Source of the DNA: Hymenoscyphus infarciens
Lineage: Eukaryota > Ascomycota > Leotiomycetes > Helotiales > Helotiaceae
Direction: 5' to 3'
Assembly (NCBI GenBank): GCA_001414345.1
Contig: LLCB01000050.1
Span: forward strand, 124,001-188,000
Length of the DNA: 64,000 bases
The notes under the pieces are model-generated. The model ran no database searches and was not told the DNA's origin. It was given only the letters and a program-made list of their open reading frames with translations. Positions 26,139 to 37,154 of the stretch are shown in pieces. The position numbers and the translations under genes are program-made. Numbering within the stretch: position 1 is the stretch's first letter; each line of letters opens with the position of its first letter.

Positions 26139-29100
26139 AGTGTACACTCCGTGAAAAATCTGCCTGCGGCTCACATATCACTAGTGCAAAGTTAATTACA
26201 AAATCGGGTCGGGGATCTAGCAGAATGAAGGCGCGCGGAAAAGGAGTAATATTGGCGTCAAGGGTCAGTTGGTTGTACGTGGGGGACTGTTGTACGATAT
26301 GATTACGGAATTGGTTGTCGAGAAGAGAAGCAGCCACTATCAGAAAATGAATATCATTTGAGGAAAATCTGACTGATTGCTAGGTCAGCGTTCTTGCGTG
26401 TATCTCCATACATCAATCGCCTCAGCGTGGTAGTTGTATCGGAAGAAGAATTTGATCTGCTGTATTTTTTTCAAGGACAATAGGTGCGAGCAAACACAAT
26501 ATACATCCCCATATGAGAGAAATTATGAAGAATTTGGCTTATTGCACAGTAATACGTTGGGTATCGAGCAGAGTCCTGATTTGCAATTGAGCAACACCAG
26601 AGGAATAACATGAACCCGCCATCACGCTTCTTAACTTTTTTTCCCTCTCAAGGGGTCATTGATTCTTCCCGTAGTTGCGAAGCAAACTACTCATTATCAG
26701 CTCTAGCTACGAAGTGTAATGCTGGGAATAAGATGCGATTGTAAGGGTTCCTGCCATGTGAGTTGCTGGTGTTGCCGCGCAGTTACACTGCATGCCTACA
26801 CCAACCCTTACAACTTCGCGTGGCAACGTCCCGCAAGATGAGTTGATCAGGATCGAGGCTTTGGCTTATCATTTCGAACAAGCCTCCAAGCACCACCCCC
26901 CTTCTCCTTGCTCTTTCTTTCTATTAGCCTCTGTTTATGAAAATCATCGGTCAGGATAGCACGGTACCAGGTACAATGTGTGTGTGTTTGACCAACGTAG
27001 TTTTGCAATTTCAGACGAATTCTGATACGAAGAAAAAGTTCGTGGGAAGAAAAGATTGGTTTTAGGTGTGTAAAATGAGAGCCGGGTGGCATTGAGAAGT
27101 TCATGCTCCAAGGAAAATTTACAACGTGCGCAATGCGTGGTGCTTCCCCCGGCGATGCGTTTCCGCCGACAAAAAATATATATATGGAATGGAATCCGAG
27201 GGAGGGGGATTTATACTCTGGACAGGTCGTGCTTTCCTTTAATCTGATGGCTGCGTCGTGGTGGTGGGAGGAAAGGAACGACCGCAAGCTCGAACCAGAC
27301 TAAAACCAGAGCACGTGTACCTAGGTATAGTAGGTAGGACGGGAGCCCAGGCATGTCTTGAAGGGGCGACCTCAAATCCCCTTTCCCTTGTTCGACTTCA
27401 TGAGTTTTGTAAGGGAAGACAATATTGCGTGCGAACCTCCTCGAGTTTGAAAGTCGTTCCTTCCTGGCTTGGATAGCTAGCTCGGCCCAGATGGCCTCGT
27501 CCATTCTCTCTCCCGTCGACGTCGAGGTCGGCCTTGGCATCTTGGTTGCGACGAGGGAAGGCACGACTATGTTCTGACCCAGAATATAAAGCCCCCTGTC
27601 GCCCTCTCCATATACATGCTTTTTCATCATCGAAGATGAATCGCGGAGGGTGAGGACAACTGTCGATCTCAAATCAGATCGATTCCTGAGTCTGGACAGG
27701 ATACAAGATCTCTCAATTGCTCCCACCAGCGCTCCTTCCCTTGCACTCCTAATCGGATTTTACCTACCTAAAAGACCACCTGCACTTTTGGCTTGTGTTT
27801 GAGTTTGGAGCAATCATTAGCTAATCGAAGCCTGCCTAGTGGTTTTCTGTTGATTGGTTTCAAGGTCCCTTCTAGCTACTTGTTACTATGTTTGATTATC
27901 TGTTTTTCATCTCCTAGCTACTTTGGTAGCTTAAACAATCGCCGAGGGATCCCTCATCGGTTGTTGGCAGCAACTTGTCGTACTACGACCTACAAACCTA
28001 TATATCTACATATTTGATCTGAAAAATCATGTTTCTGATATTCATTCCTTCAACATGCGAGATGCCTCCAATTGGCAGCCAGACGCTTAATGTCAGAGCC
28101 GAGGGGATCGTCGAGTTATCACAAGTCAGCCCTATGAGTGCTGACAAAGTTCGGCATAGAACGAAGCATCAACGAGGGTGCTTCGTTGGAATTTGTTGCT
28201 GTTCTAGATTTTCACCATTACTTCCAAGATTACTTCCAAGATGACGATTCTGCAGATTTGGGTGAGGTGAAAGGATTAGATACGGAACGACGCAGGATTG
28301 TGGAGAAGGAGGTTGGAGGCAGAGACGACGAGGAGTTTGAAATGGAGGGGATTGGGGAGGTCTTGATGGTATTGTAAGTGCACCACTGAAACCAATGCAC
28401 CTTTGGATCACGAGGAGACTAATAGTGTCATGTCATTCTAGGTAGTTAGTTCTATCGTATCGCGTGTTGGCTACCTGGGGAATGAAGTCGTCCAGTATGA
28501 GAAAGAAGAGCTTGTCTTTTGTCACAACAACTTCACAGCCTATAACGTTATGGTTGAATGCAATACTTGACTAGGACGATGCGGGTTGGAGGCCCGAGGC
28601 CTGGTCTATCATCGGTTGGTGATGAAGGTTTCTCGTTGAGTACTAGTATCACGAAGGCGAATTGTTGGGCTTTGTAAGGGCGTGATATTTTGCTTAATGG
28701 GATGTTTCTGGGGCATTACTCCTCCAGAGTCTCCAGTTACACGTCACGACTCGTGTGGTGCAGAAAATTTCTCTTTCTCAACAAAATTCATGGTAACTCG
28801 TAAGTACAAGTATGAGCCGAGGCGTTTCCAATCCCGGACCCCAAACTTAATACCCCTGGAGCCTCTTCCTCTCCTCTCTCCAGTCTCCACGCCCCCAGAT
28901 TAGTGCTTCCCCGCATTTCGGCAGCTTTGGATACGAACTACTCCTCCACGCCTTCCCCTTTTCTGAATAGGTCAGCTCTTCCACTCAACCGACTGGAAAG
29001 GAACATACATCACGCAAAAGTGTAATCCATAATCCACGTCTCTCGTGCATATCGAACGATGTTTTACTTATGGTCTCAGTTAGATGACCAAGGGTTTCAA

Positions 29101-29185
29101 TTGGATGATGGGCGCGCTGTAATTCCGTGGTTCCTTTGCTCCAGACCTTGCGGTGTTTGGAAGTTGGAACGCGTTGAAGGACTGC

Positions 29186-29187
<2 letters not shown>

Positions 29188-29218
<31 letters not shown>
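29188..29218. repeat. Heptamer GGTGTCT tandem repeat
   Basis: Four perfect head-to-tail copies of ggtgtct plus a partial fifth, in intergenic DNA. A simple slippage-prone repeat. Confidence 0.85.
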
Positions 29219-29548
29219 CGTAGACCAGCTCGCCGAGGGGGTGGTGGGAAAAATAGGTGAGTCTTGGGGATGTTTTCTTTGGTCATTGTAGTTCCGGCAA
29301 GGAAGCAATGCAGACTTCTTCACAGCACTGTTTACATTTCCTGTGTCTTGAGAGTTCGTTTCACTACTCAATTAAGAGCTCGTCATCGCCAGAGGCCAGA
29401 CGGACAAGGATATCAAGGGTGTGAAGCAGAAACGCTCTAGATTCATAACACCTACCTATATCCTTGTAGTGCATGGCAATCATTGATTCCCCTCTTTTTG
29501 GACAAGCACATTAGGTTGGGCCCATTTAATTAGGGGGGGCCTCCACGT

Positions 29549-29756
29549 GGCCAGGAAAAGCGTCCCATTTTGGTCCCGTGGTAGACTTGACGAACACCCT
29601 TCAAAACACAACAATCAAGCGTTTTGAACATCTGCAAAGGCTTCGATAGTTGGTATAGTGGGTAATGATTTCTTGAAAATTTATTCTGTCTTTTTGCGAT
29701 TTCTTTTCAGGGTGGTGTAGTGTACGGGCGCAAAATGGGACGCTTTTCCTGGCCTT
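29549..29756. repeat. Perfect 24-bp inverted repeat, MITE-like or hairpin
   Basis: The arm at 29,549-29,572 (starting ggccaggaaaagcgtccc) is the exact reverse complement of 29,732-29,755 (caaaatgggacgcttttcc onward). Similarity continues inward for a few bases (CCCGT on both sides after two mismatches). The outer borders show no obvious target duplication. The spacer of about 160 bp is unremarkable. It lies roughly 360 bp upstream of the acetate-transporter start. Confidence 0.75.
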
Positions 29757-30114
29757 ATAGAGGGGGGGGAAGTATTAAGTACACCCGCCGCTTTCACGCA
29801 CGGGATATCGAGAGAGCTCCGCTCCAGTCAAACAAGCATCATGAAGTTCCATTTGCGGGGATGGTCAGATCGTCTGGGACCAATAATGGCAGATTCCAGT
29901 GACCCAGCCCTTGAGAAAGCTCCAGAGCTACGTATGTGCGGTTGTGGGGTACGGCGGATGAGGGGGAGAGCTATAGTACATAACGAGTCGGAGCCACAAC
30001 TTCCTAGTTACTTTCTTGCTACCCGATTCTCAATCAACATTCATACATAATTTATATCAGATTTATAAGTCTGGAGTTTTTCTCCCTTTCCTTCCACTCT
30101 TGGAGCATTGCAGT

Positions 30115-31168
30115 ATGGCCGCTACCAACGGCCATCACAACGGTGCTCGAACAAACAGCAATGGAGAAGTTCTCGAGAAAGACTTCTCACAAACCATGAA
30201 TAATGGAGGCGAAGCATACCACATGAACGACGTCAACATGCCACATGGTGATGCGCTGAAGAGAATCCAGACGGCGGGAAGCATCTCGATTTCTCCCGAG
30301 CTGTTCGAAAAGCTCTATCTTTCACCCCAGAACAATGTGAAGGGGGATTTACGGAAGACCTTTGGCAACCCCACCCCAGTGCAAGTCCTCTTTCCAACGT
30401 TGAGATAATTGATCTAATTGTGGGACCATTTAGTTGCTTGCTTGGCTTCCTTCTTTCGCTGTCACCTCTTTCTTGTGATCTCATGGGCTGGAGAGGTGCC
30501 GGGGGCAATGGAGCGGCCGGAATGTAAGCAATCCCTCCATCTTACCCTACCCTATACCGCATAACTAACCTGTTGATAGTGGCGCCTATTACTTCTTCGG
30601 CGGTCTGTTGATGTCAGTCGGCGGGGTTTTGGAATTTGTCCTGGGAAACACATTCCCCTTCGTCGTCTTCACCTCCTTCGGCGCCTTCTGGTTGACCTTC
30701 GCTGCAACACTGCAACCCTTCTACATGGCTTACGGACTCTACGCACCCCCCGGTGGCGCCGCAGCCGAAGGCCTGACCACCGTGGGCTTCACAGCCTCCT
30801 TCGGTTTCTTCCTTCTCTTCATGGGGGTCCTATGTTTCATCTACCTCATCTGCTCGTTGCGAACCAACATCGTTTTCGTGGTCATCTTTTTCACGCTTGT
30901 TATCTCGTTTTCTCTCCTTGCTGGCTCGTACTGGCAGAATGCCAATTCTATTGCCAACAAGGATCCGAGTGCCGCGGCGTTGGCGGGAAGATTGCAGAAG
31001 GCTGCGGGTGCTTTTTCGTTTGTTACGTGTATGGCGGGATGGTGGATTTTCGCGGCGATTATGTTGGCGAGTTTGGATTTTCCCTTCTCCATTCCGGTTG
31101 GGGACTTGAGTACCATGATTAAGAGTGGCGCTGATAGACGAAGGGAGAGGGGAGAGACTATGGCGTGA
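30115..31168 (+). CDS. GPR1/FUN34/YaaH-family acetate transporter
   Basis: Plasma-membrane acetate (short carboxylate) transporter of the Ady2/Gpr1/AcpA type, with six membrane spans. Exons 30115-30380, 30434-30523 and 30580-31168 splice to 945 nt, 314 residues. The hydrophilic N-terminus (MAATNGHHNGART) leads to the family signature region GNPTPVCLLGFLLSLSP, then LMGWRGAGGNGAAGIGAYYF, FVLGNTFPFVVFTSFGAFW, ICSLRTNIVFVVIFF, and a closing FPFSIPVGDLSTMIK. The first intron (30381-30433) begins GCAAGT rather than GT. A GT two bases upstream would put exon 2 out of frame and hit a stop, so a GC-AG intron is the supported reading. Such genes are often induced on acetate; no site for that was identified here. 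Confidence 0.95.
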
Positions 31169-32270
31169 AGGGAGTGTGGATATAGGGTGGGTAGGTTGGC
31201 GAAGGGTGGTGTTGTGTCCTTTGAACTTTTGGTGGCTGCAACACTGAGTTTCAAATAAGTTTTGTATCATGTCTTAATCTGAGTCGTAAATGGAAAAAAG
31301 CACATCTCCAAAATAGCAGTGGAAGTTTTAGTAGAAAACCGAAGATCTATCGTACTCGTGGAAGAGAGGAGTGAAGCCGGGCGGACCTGGGCTCCCTCGA
31401 TGCAACACAGCTTCCGGTACTCACGGTCTCACTGTGGTACCCAGATTCGTGAACCAATCAATATGTGCCAAGGCGAAATCGTTCACTATCAATAAAGATT
31501 CCTTCCTTGAATCCTTGAATCCAGCGTGCATTTCCAGGTTTCATAGTCCCTCCCAAGGTCTTCATTGTGCCCAAATCTCCACTTCAAAGTCTTCCACAAT
31601 GAGACTTCGAGAGAGGGAAGACTTATAAGAAAAGTACCTTTCCGCCGAGGAAAGCGCAGAACAATATACAGCGAGCAACAGCGGGATGACAGAAGTTTCT
31701 AAGCACCAGCCTTTTTACCCCAAAGCCCTAAAACTACTAAACTATCTAAGTCTTACTCTTTATCTATAAATAACAAGTAAGACTTTTCTCGTAGACAAAC
31801 TCAAAAATTCAACGTAAGACTCTCCATATAAATATTCAATAAATTTTTTCTTAGTACAACTGTTCTCTGAATAAAGTTAGCTGATATCGGGTTTAGCTGA
31901 TACTTACTTTTACTCTGAAAAAGGCCTGAAAAGGCTTGGATTCTAGACTGGCTTACTTTGGTCTCCTTTTATTAGTAATGAACTACTTTAGAAACGAAAC
32001 CTAATTGTAGAAAGTATAGATTTTAGTAAGTGAAAGAGTTTTGCTCGTGGATTTTTAGAGGAAGAATGATTGAATAATTTATAAGATGTTATTGAAGAAG
32101 TTGAGTATGAGTAGTAAGTGTCTGGAAACTTCCATCACCCTACTGTGAGCGGTCATCGAATATATGAACAGCAATGTAATTAGATATATGACGAAGTAAT
32201 TTAGAATTAAGCGTGTATAAGACTCAGTATACAGAACGAAAAGTAGGTGCATACTAAACAGATCCTTGCA
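31169..32270. other. Intergenic, increasingly AT-rich
   Basis: The 3' flank of the acetate-transporter gene grading into the AT-rich block. The 85-codon frame at 31371-31628 shows no domain. No RNA gene recognised. Confidence 0.4.
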
Positions 32271-32461
32271 TTAAGAAACAGAAACTTCTTGCCCGGGTTC
32301 CCCGATTTGTGAAGCGCTGAATACCCATGGTGCACTTCCACTTCGCCTTCTGTTTCTGTAGAGAGTTATACAGTGCAATGCCCCTCCGACAAGACTTCCT
32401 ACGCCACCTGAAGTTCCGGCAATGACTGCGGGTAAATTGATCCCGCTTAGAGACGTTGGGG
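32271..32461 (-). pseudogene. Truncated 3' end of a single-pass membrane protein gene
   Basis: An open frame that runs into the transposon nest at its 5' side and ends in a stop at 32,271. It encodes PTSLSGINLPAVIAGTSGG, a hydrophobic Gly/Ala/Val-rich segment, a basic stop-transfer stretch YRNRRRSG, and a short cytoplasmic tail ending PGQEVSVS. This is the usual C-terminus of fungal Ser/Thr-rich single-pass surface proteins with a glycophorin- or SKG6-like span. The ectodomain and start are not on the other side of the nest, where a different gene lies, so the gene was beheaded by insertion or rearrangement. The exact family is unknown. Confidence 0.5.
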
Positions 32462-32696
32462 TAGGTCTATACAACGAATAAAAGCTAGGAATATATTCAG
32501 AATATTTACGATTTTCTACGGATAAAATACCCTTTGAATTATTTAAGAATAAGGAGCGTTTGGGGTGTAAATAGTAGTTGTTTATTTATGAATATTCTGT
32601 ATTCTCTACCCTTTTAGTATAGTTTCGCTTTTGTTATCTCGATTAGGCTACGCCAGGGCGTTTCTAGGCTAAAAAAGTAGATAAATTATTAAATAC
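32462..32696. mobile_element. Truncated copy of the TAGGTCT-type MITE
   Basis: Begins taggtctatacaacgaataa and runs to attaaata at 32,696. It matches, in inverse orientation, the outer 230-odd bases of the complete 695-bp MITE at 52,717-53,411, including gaatattctgtattctc and ctacgccagggcgtttctag. The other end is missing: the sequence stops exactly where the mariner-type end begins. It contacts the truncated membrane-protein gene on its left. Confidence 0.85.
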
Positions 32697-32960
32697 AGTG
32701 AGTTGCGAGTTAAGCTTGAATTTGCCCACTTTTTTTATAATCCGAGCTTTTTTTTTTCAAAGCTTTCTCTCTCTTTTCTTTAGAAGACGGAAAATAAAAG
32801 TACTCTAAAAGAGACAAGGCCTAGCTAGAAAGAAGCGTTATATCTAATTATCTCTCTTCTATATTACTTATTAATTTAAAGTAAGTATAATAAAAGTAAG
32901 CTAAAAGATAGATAATTCTTAAAAAAACCCCTTTTTTTAAAATTTTTTTACTACTCCTAT

Positions 32961-33271
32961 TATAACGGCACGAAATACACACTACAGGAGAAGAGGCATA
33001 TAGGAGTACGTTCGAGACTAAATAACATAAGTAGATACTAGGCTCTAATATAGAAGAAAAGGAAAAACTATCTCTCTTCTACTCTAGGAGTAGGCTACTA
33101 TATATAAGAGGTTTAGACAGTATAAAAGGGTCCGAAACCGAACAACCTTAGCTAATATAAAAGCTTAAACCTATATAACCTTCCTAAAATAGATAATATA
33201 AGATAATAACTGCTGAAACCCTATATATAGTAGGTATTCCTAGCTATCTAGGATAATAGTATACTATTATA
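32961..33271 (+). repeat. 5' LTR of the short LTR element
   Basis: 311 bp, beginning tataacggcacgaaatac and ending in a RIP-altered form of the terminus that is better preserved in the partner copy. Confidence 0.88.
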
Positions 33272-35390
33272 TCCCTCTCTCTTAAAAAAGACTTATCTTA
33301 AGTCTTCTCTCTCTTATTGTTTAGAGTCGAATTAGAATACTATAGTATTATTGTCGAGGCTGAATCGAGATAGTATAAGTTATTATATTAGTTGTATTTT
33401 ATTAATTTTATTAGTTTAAAGATGTTAAACTTTGTTATAAGTAAGATAAGATATCGAGATGTCGATTCTAGGTCTAAATTATAACTAAACTAATTCGTAG
33501 ATACTTATAAAAGAGACTTCGTTTCTAATCCTCTAATATTAAAAGTAAGTATTTACGTCTACTAAAAGAGTATAGTCTAATCTGTCTAGTAGTTAGAGAA
33601 AGTTTAAAGTTTAAAGTTTAAAAATAGAACTAAAGGTGAATTTAAAGTAGAGTTGGAAGTTGTTTAGTTAAGAAGTAGTAATAACTTAGTTAAGAGCTTA
33701 CTTTAAGAGTATACTAATTTACATCTAATTCAAAGAATTCAATAAAAAAAGGACTTCTAGCCTAGCTAGAAGTAAAAGAAAATAAAGAATATAAAGACTA
33801 TAAGACTCTATACTAGAGTTAGTAGGGTTTTAGCTAGTTAAAGGTAAGGTTATTTCTAAAGTTGTTAAGTAGTTTTAGCTAGTTAAAAGAGTTTATTACC
33901 GAAAGTTATTATATTACCTTATTCCCTCTTTAAATTAGAGTACTTAAGGACTTATTTATCTTCCGATTCCGATTCTACTTTAGAAGTAGTAGAAGATTCG
34001 CTATTAGATTATAGAGAGTTCGGAGCTAGATTAGATAAGAAGGAGGTATTTTAGACTAAAGTACTAATATTATATAACTTAGCGTTTTAGCATATCTCCT
34101 TATCTAAAACTAAAAGATTAGACGCTATCTTAATAAAGTTATAGTTCTATTATCTCTTTCTTAAAGCAGCTAAGTTTTAGAGCTATAGTATAATCTTATC
34201 CTATATTTAAAAGAACTATTCTAATTCTAGTATATCTCTAAGTATAGCTATACTCGAAAAGCAACCCTTAAAATTAGTAAAGGTTTCTCTAGTATTATCT
34301 ATCTATAAGGCTATAAAAGCGTTCTAAGCGTCCTCTATCTCGTAACCAGTTAAAAAGTAGGTATCTAAAAAGGTAACTATATCTTCTTAATCTTTAAAAG
34401 TAAGGTCTAACTCTAACTTATATCTAGGCTCTAGGTAGTTCCTAGCTAGTCCGGTTGTTATACCCTAAACAAGGGCTTTTTAGGTTAGAGAGGAGTTATA
34501 ATAATCGGTATTTATAAAGAGTCTATTACGTACTAATATCTTCTATTATTAGTATATAAGTAAAATGCCGTTATCTAAAGGTTCGATCTTTTCGGTTATC
34601 TTACTTTTTCGTCAGGAGATATTTAAAGAGGCTTTAGTACTATATTAAGTAGAGGTAGAATATTAGAAGGTATTAGAGGCAGCTACTTATAGCTAAAAGG
34701 GGTATAAATTTAGGCTTAGAAGCAAAAGAGAGTCGGATTAGAGAGGGTTTAGAGACAAAGTGATTTATTAACTTATAAGTTTACTTACTTTCTTTTCTAG
34801 CTTAGCTAGCTAATCCTTTATTTCTTAATTTTCTACTTCTAAAGCTTATATAACCGACTATATCTAGTCCGTATTTAAGAAGTCTTACTAGTCTTTATTC
34901 TTTTATTAAGATCTTTTAGATCTTAGTATACAGACGCTATTTAAGCAGTTTTTAGAAAGAGAGGTAGCCCTAGAAGGGGGTTTAACGCTATTTAGTAGAA
35001 CTATTAACATAATATCGAATAAAGAAGGGGAGAGAGGTAAGAGCAGATTTAGAAGCCTTTACAATAACTTTTTAGTAATAGTTAACTTATTTACTAAACC
35101 TATATATAGCAGTCCTTATATAGAGAGGGTTATTAGAAGCCTCTAAAGTACTTAGCGTATTCCTACTTCCTTAATATATAAAACACGCTTTTTACTAGCT
35201 ATCTAAAACCGATACTAAACCCTAATATTACTAGCTATCTAGGTAGTCTCCGATTACCTAGCTATTTAAGAATATTATTATCCTAGTCTAAATCTAAGCT
35301 AAGTTATATTCGAAAATAAAAGAAGCGATAATAAGCTTAAAAGAGATATTATAAATGCTGTTACTAGCGAAGTAGAGTTTTTCCTTTTTA

Positions 35391-35701
35391 TATAATAGTA
35401 CGAAATATATACTATAGAAGAAGAGGTATATAGGAGTACGTTTAAGACTAAATAATATAAGTAGATACTAGGCTCTAATATAGAAGAAAAGGAAAAACTA
35501 TTCCTCTTCTACTCTAGAAGTAAGCTACTATATATAAGAGGTTCAAATAGTACAAAAGGGTCTAAAACTAAATAACCTCGGCTAATATAAAAGCTTAAAC
35601 CTACGTAACCTTTCTAAAACAGATAATATAAGATAATAACTACTGAAACCTTATATGTAGTAGGTACTCCCAGCTATCTAGGATAACGGCATGCTGTCAC
35701 A
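35391..35701 (+). repeat. 3' LTR of the short LTR element
   Basis: 311 bp, ending ggataacggcatgctgtcac plus the terminal a. It is less mutated at its 3' end than the 5' copy. Confidence 0.88.
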
Positions 35702-36963
35702 TCTATAAGGTATACTAAGACCTTATAAAAATTAAGATAGATATAAAATTGTCTATTTTTATTATATAAAGTTTAAAGAGTAATAGAGGACATATAGAGC
35801 TCTCGTTTTCTATTATCTAGAGTATACTAATATATGTTATTATTAATAAATAGCTGAAAAGAGTGTCTAAAGAGAGGGGAAATCAGTGTAGTCGATAGTA
35901 TTATCGTAATAAAATACTATAGTATTTTAGATTAATATATTATTATAATATCCTAGTAGTATATATCTAAATACGCTATAATACTATTATAATATCGTAA
36001 TATTATATAGTATATCTTTTAATAACTTATAAGCGCTAAAACCTACTTTTTCTTAAAATAAGGTTATTTATACTTTTTTATATACTCTTCTATTACTTTA
36101 AAACTATATAATAAGAATAATAGATATTAATAAAATAATTAGTAGAAGTTGTTTATTATATACTAAATAGCCTAAACTAAGTATATTAGGCGATTTTATA
36201 AGAAGCTAGTAGTTTAATTAAGTATATAGCTAAAAGTTGCTTTTTAGTATATAAAGTAATAGATATTTAAGATATATATTATATATATAATTAATTATAA
36301 CACTTTAAATTTAATAAGAAGTTTAATAGTAACTAATTAGTATTTAATTAAATTTTTAGCGTTTAGAGCTTCTTTTTAAAAGACGTAGTTATTAAGAATA
36401 ACTAACTTATTAGATATAACGTTTTTAAAATAATTAGCCTAGTAATAGTACTTTAATAACTAAGCCTTCTTATAACTCTTTATTTAATAATAAATTAATA
36501 GTATATTATAAAATTCTTTAGATAAAGGGAAATAACTATCTAAGTACTTAAAATATAAGAATAAATATATACTATTAGAAAAAACAACAAAAATAAGTTT
36601 AGTTTATAGACCTCTTAAAACTTAAACTAAAACTAGACCCACTATTTATCTTATAAGTAAAAGTACTCTTATCTAAGCTATTCTAAAGTACTTCCTATAT
36701 ATTAAATATCTCCTCCTTACTCTAGAATTAGCTAATAAGATTAAAGAATATAATCTTATACTAAGACTTTAAATATTTAAGTATCTCTATAATATATATC
36801 TTAAAGTAATTATATTAATCTATAACTACTAATTTGGCTAAAAACTAGAGGTGTTCTACTAAGATACTTAAATATAGAATAGAAAGTACGTCTATTACTA
36901 TCTTATAAAGATTACTTTTAGATAGGTTAGAGCTACTATTCGATTACACTTTTGCCTATATCT

Positions 36964-37154
36964 TATAATAGTCCTAGTTATATACGTTACTCACGTAACT
37001 AGGTTAGCCCGAGGCTTTACTAAGGCTTCGCTTAATATATATAAATAAAGCTAGAGTGCCTATACTCTTTGCTTTTCTTTTTAGTTTAGTTTTCTTTAAT
37101 ATTAGGTACTATTCTATAAGTACTCTCTTTATATATTTATAGAGAGCTATTATA
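36964..37154 (+). repeat. 5' LTR of the Gypsy element
   Basis: 191 bp, starting tataatagtcctagttatat and ending gagagctattata. It aligns base for base with the 3' LTR apart from transitions. Confidence 0.9.

Larger units (their letters stand above)
26139..30114. other. 4 kb intergenic, no confident gene
   Basis: Includes the 3' flank of the splicing-factor gene and the promoter of the acetate transporter. Open frames at 26847-27287 and 27211-27726 (minus) and 28029-28377 (plus) show no domain. The last pair contains an acidic stretch (DYFQDDDSADLGEVKG) that might be an exon of a small gene, but no splice model joins it to a good start. A heptamer repeat and a 24-bp inverted repeat are listed separately. 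Confidence 0.4.
32961..35701 (+). mobile_element. Short LTR retrotransposon, RIP-degraded, probably non-autonomous
   Basis: Two 311-bp LTRs (32,961-33,271 and 35,391-35,701) align without gaps and differ almost only by C/T and G/A. Ends derive from TG...CA. The 5-bp target duplication is cctat (32,956-32,960) and tctat (35,702-35,706). The internal 2.1 kb shows one plus-strand frame in which nearly all stops are TAA or TAG, as if former Gln codons had been mutated. No protease, reverse transcriptase or integrase motif is seen, so at most a gag-like protein was encoded. Confidence 0.85.

Noticed and set aside
27211..28377. Frames upstream of the acetate transporter
   Set aside because: No domain and no consistent splice structure; kept only as a remark in the intergenic entry.
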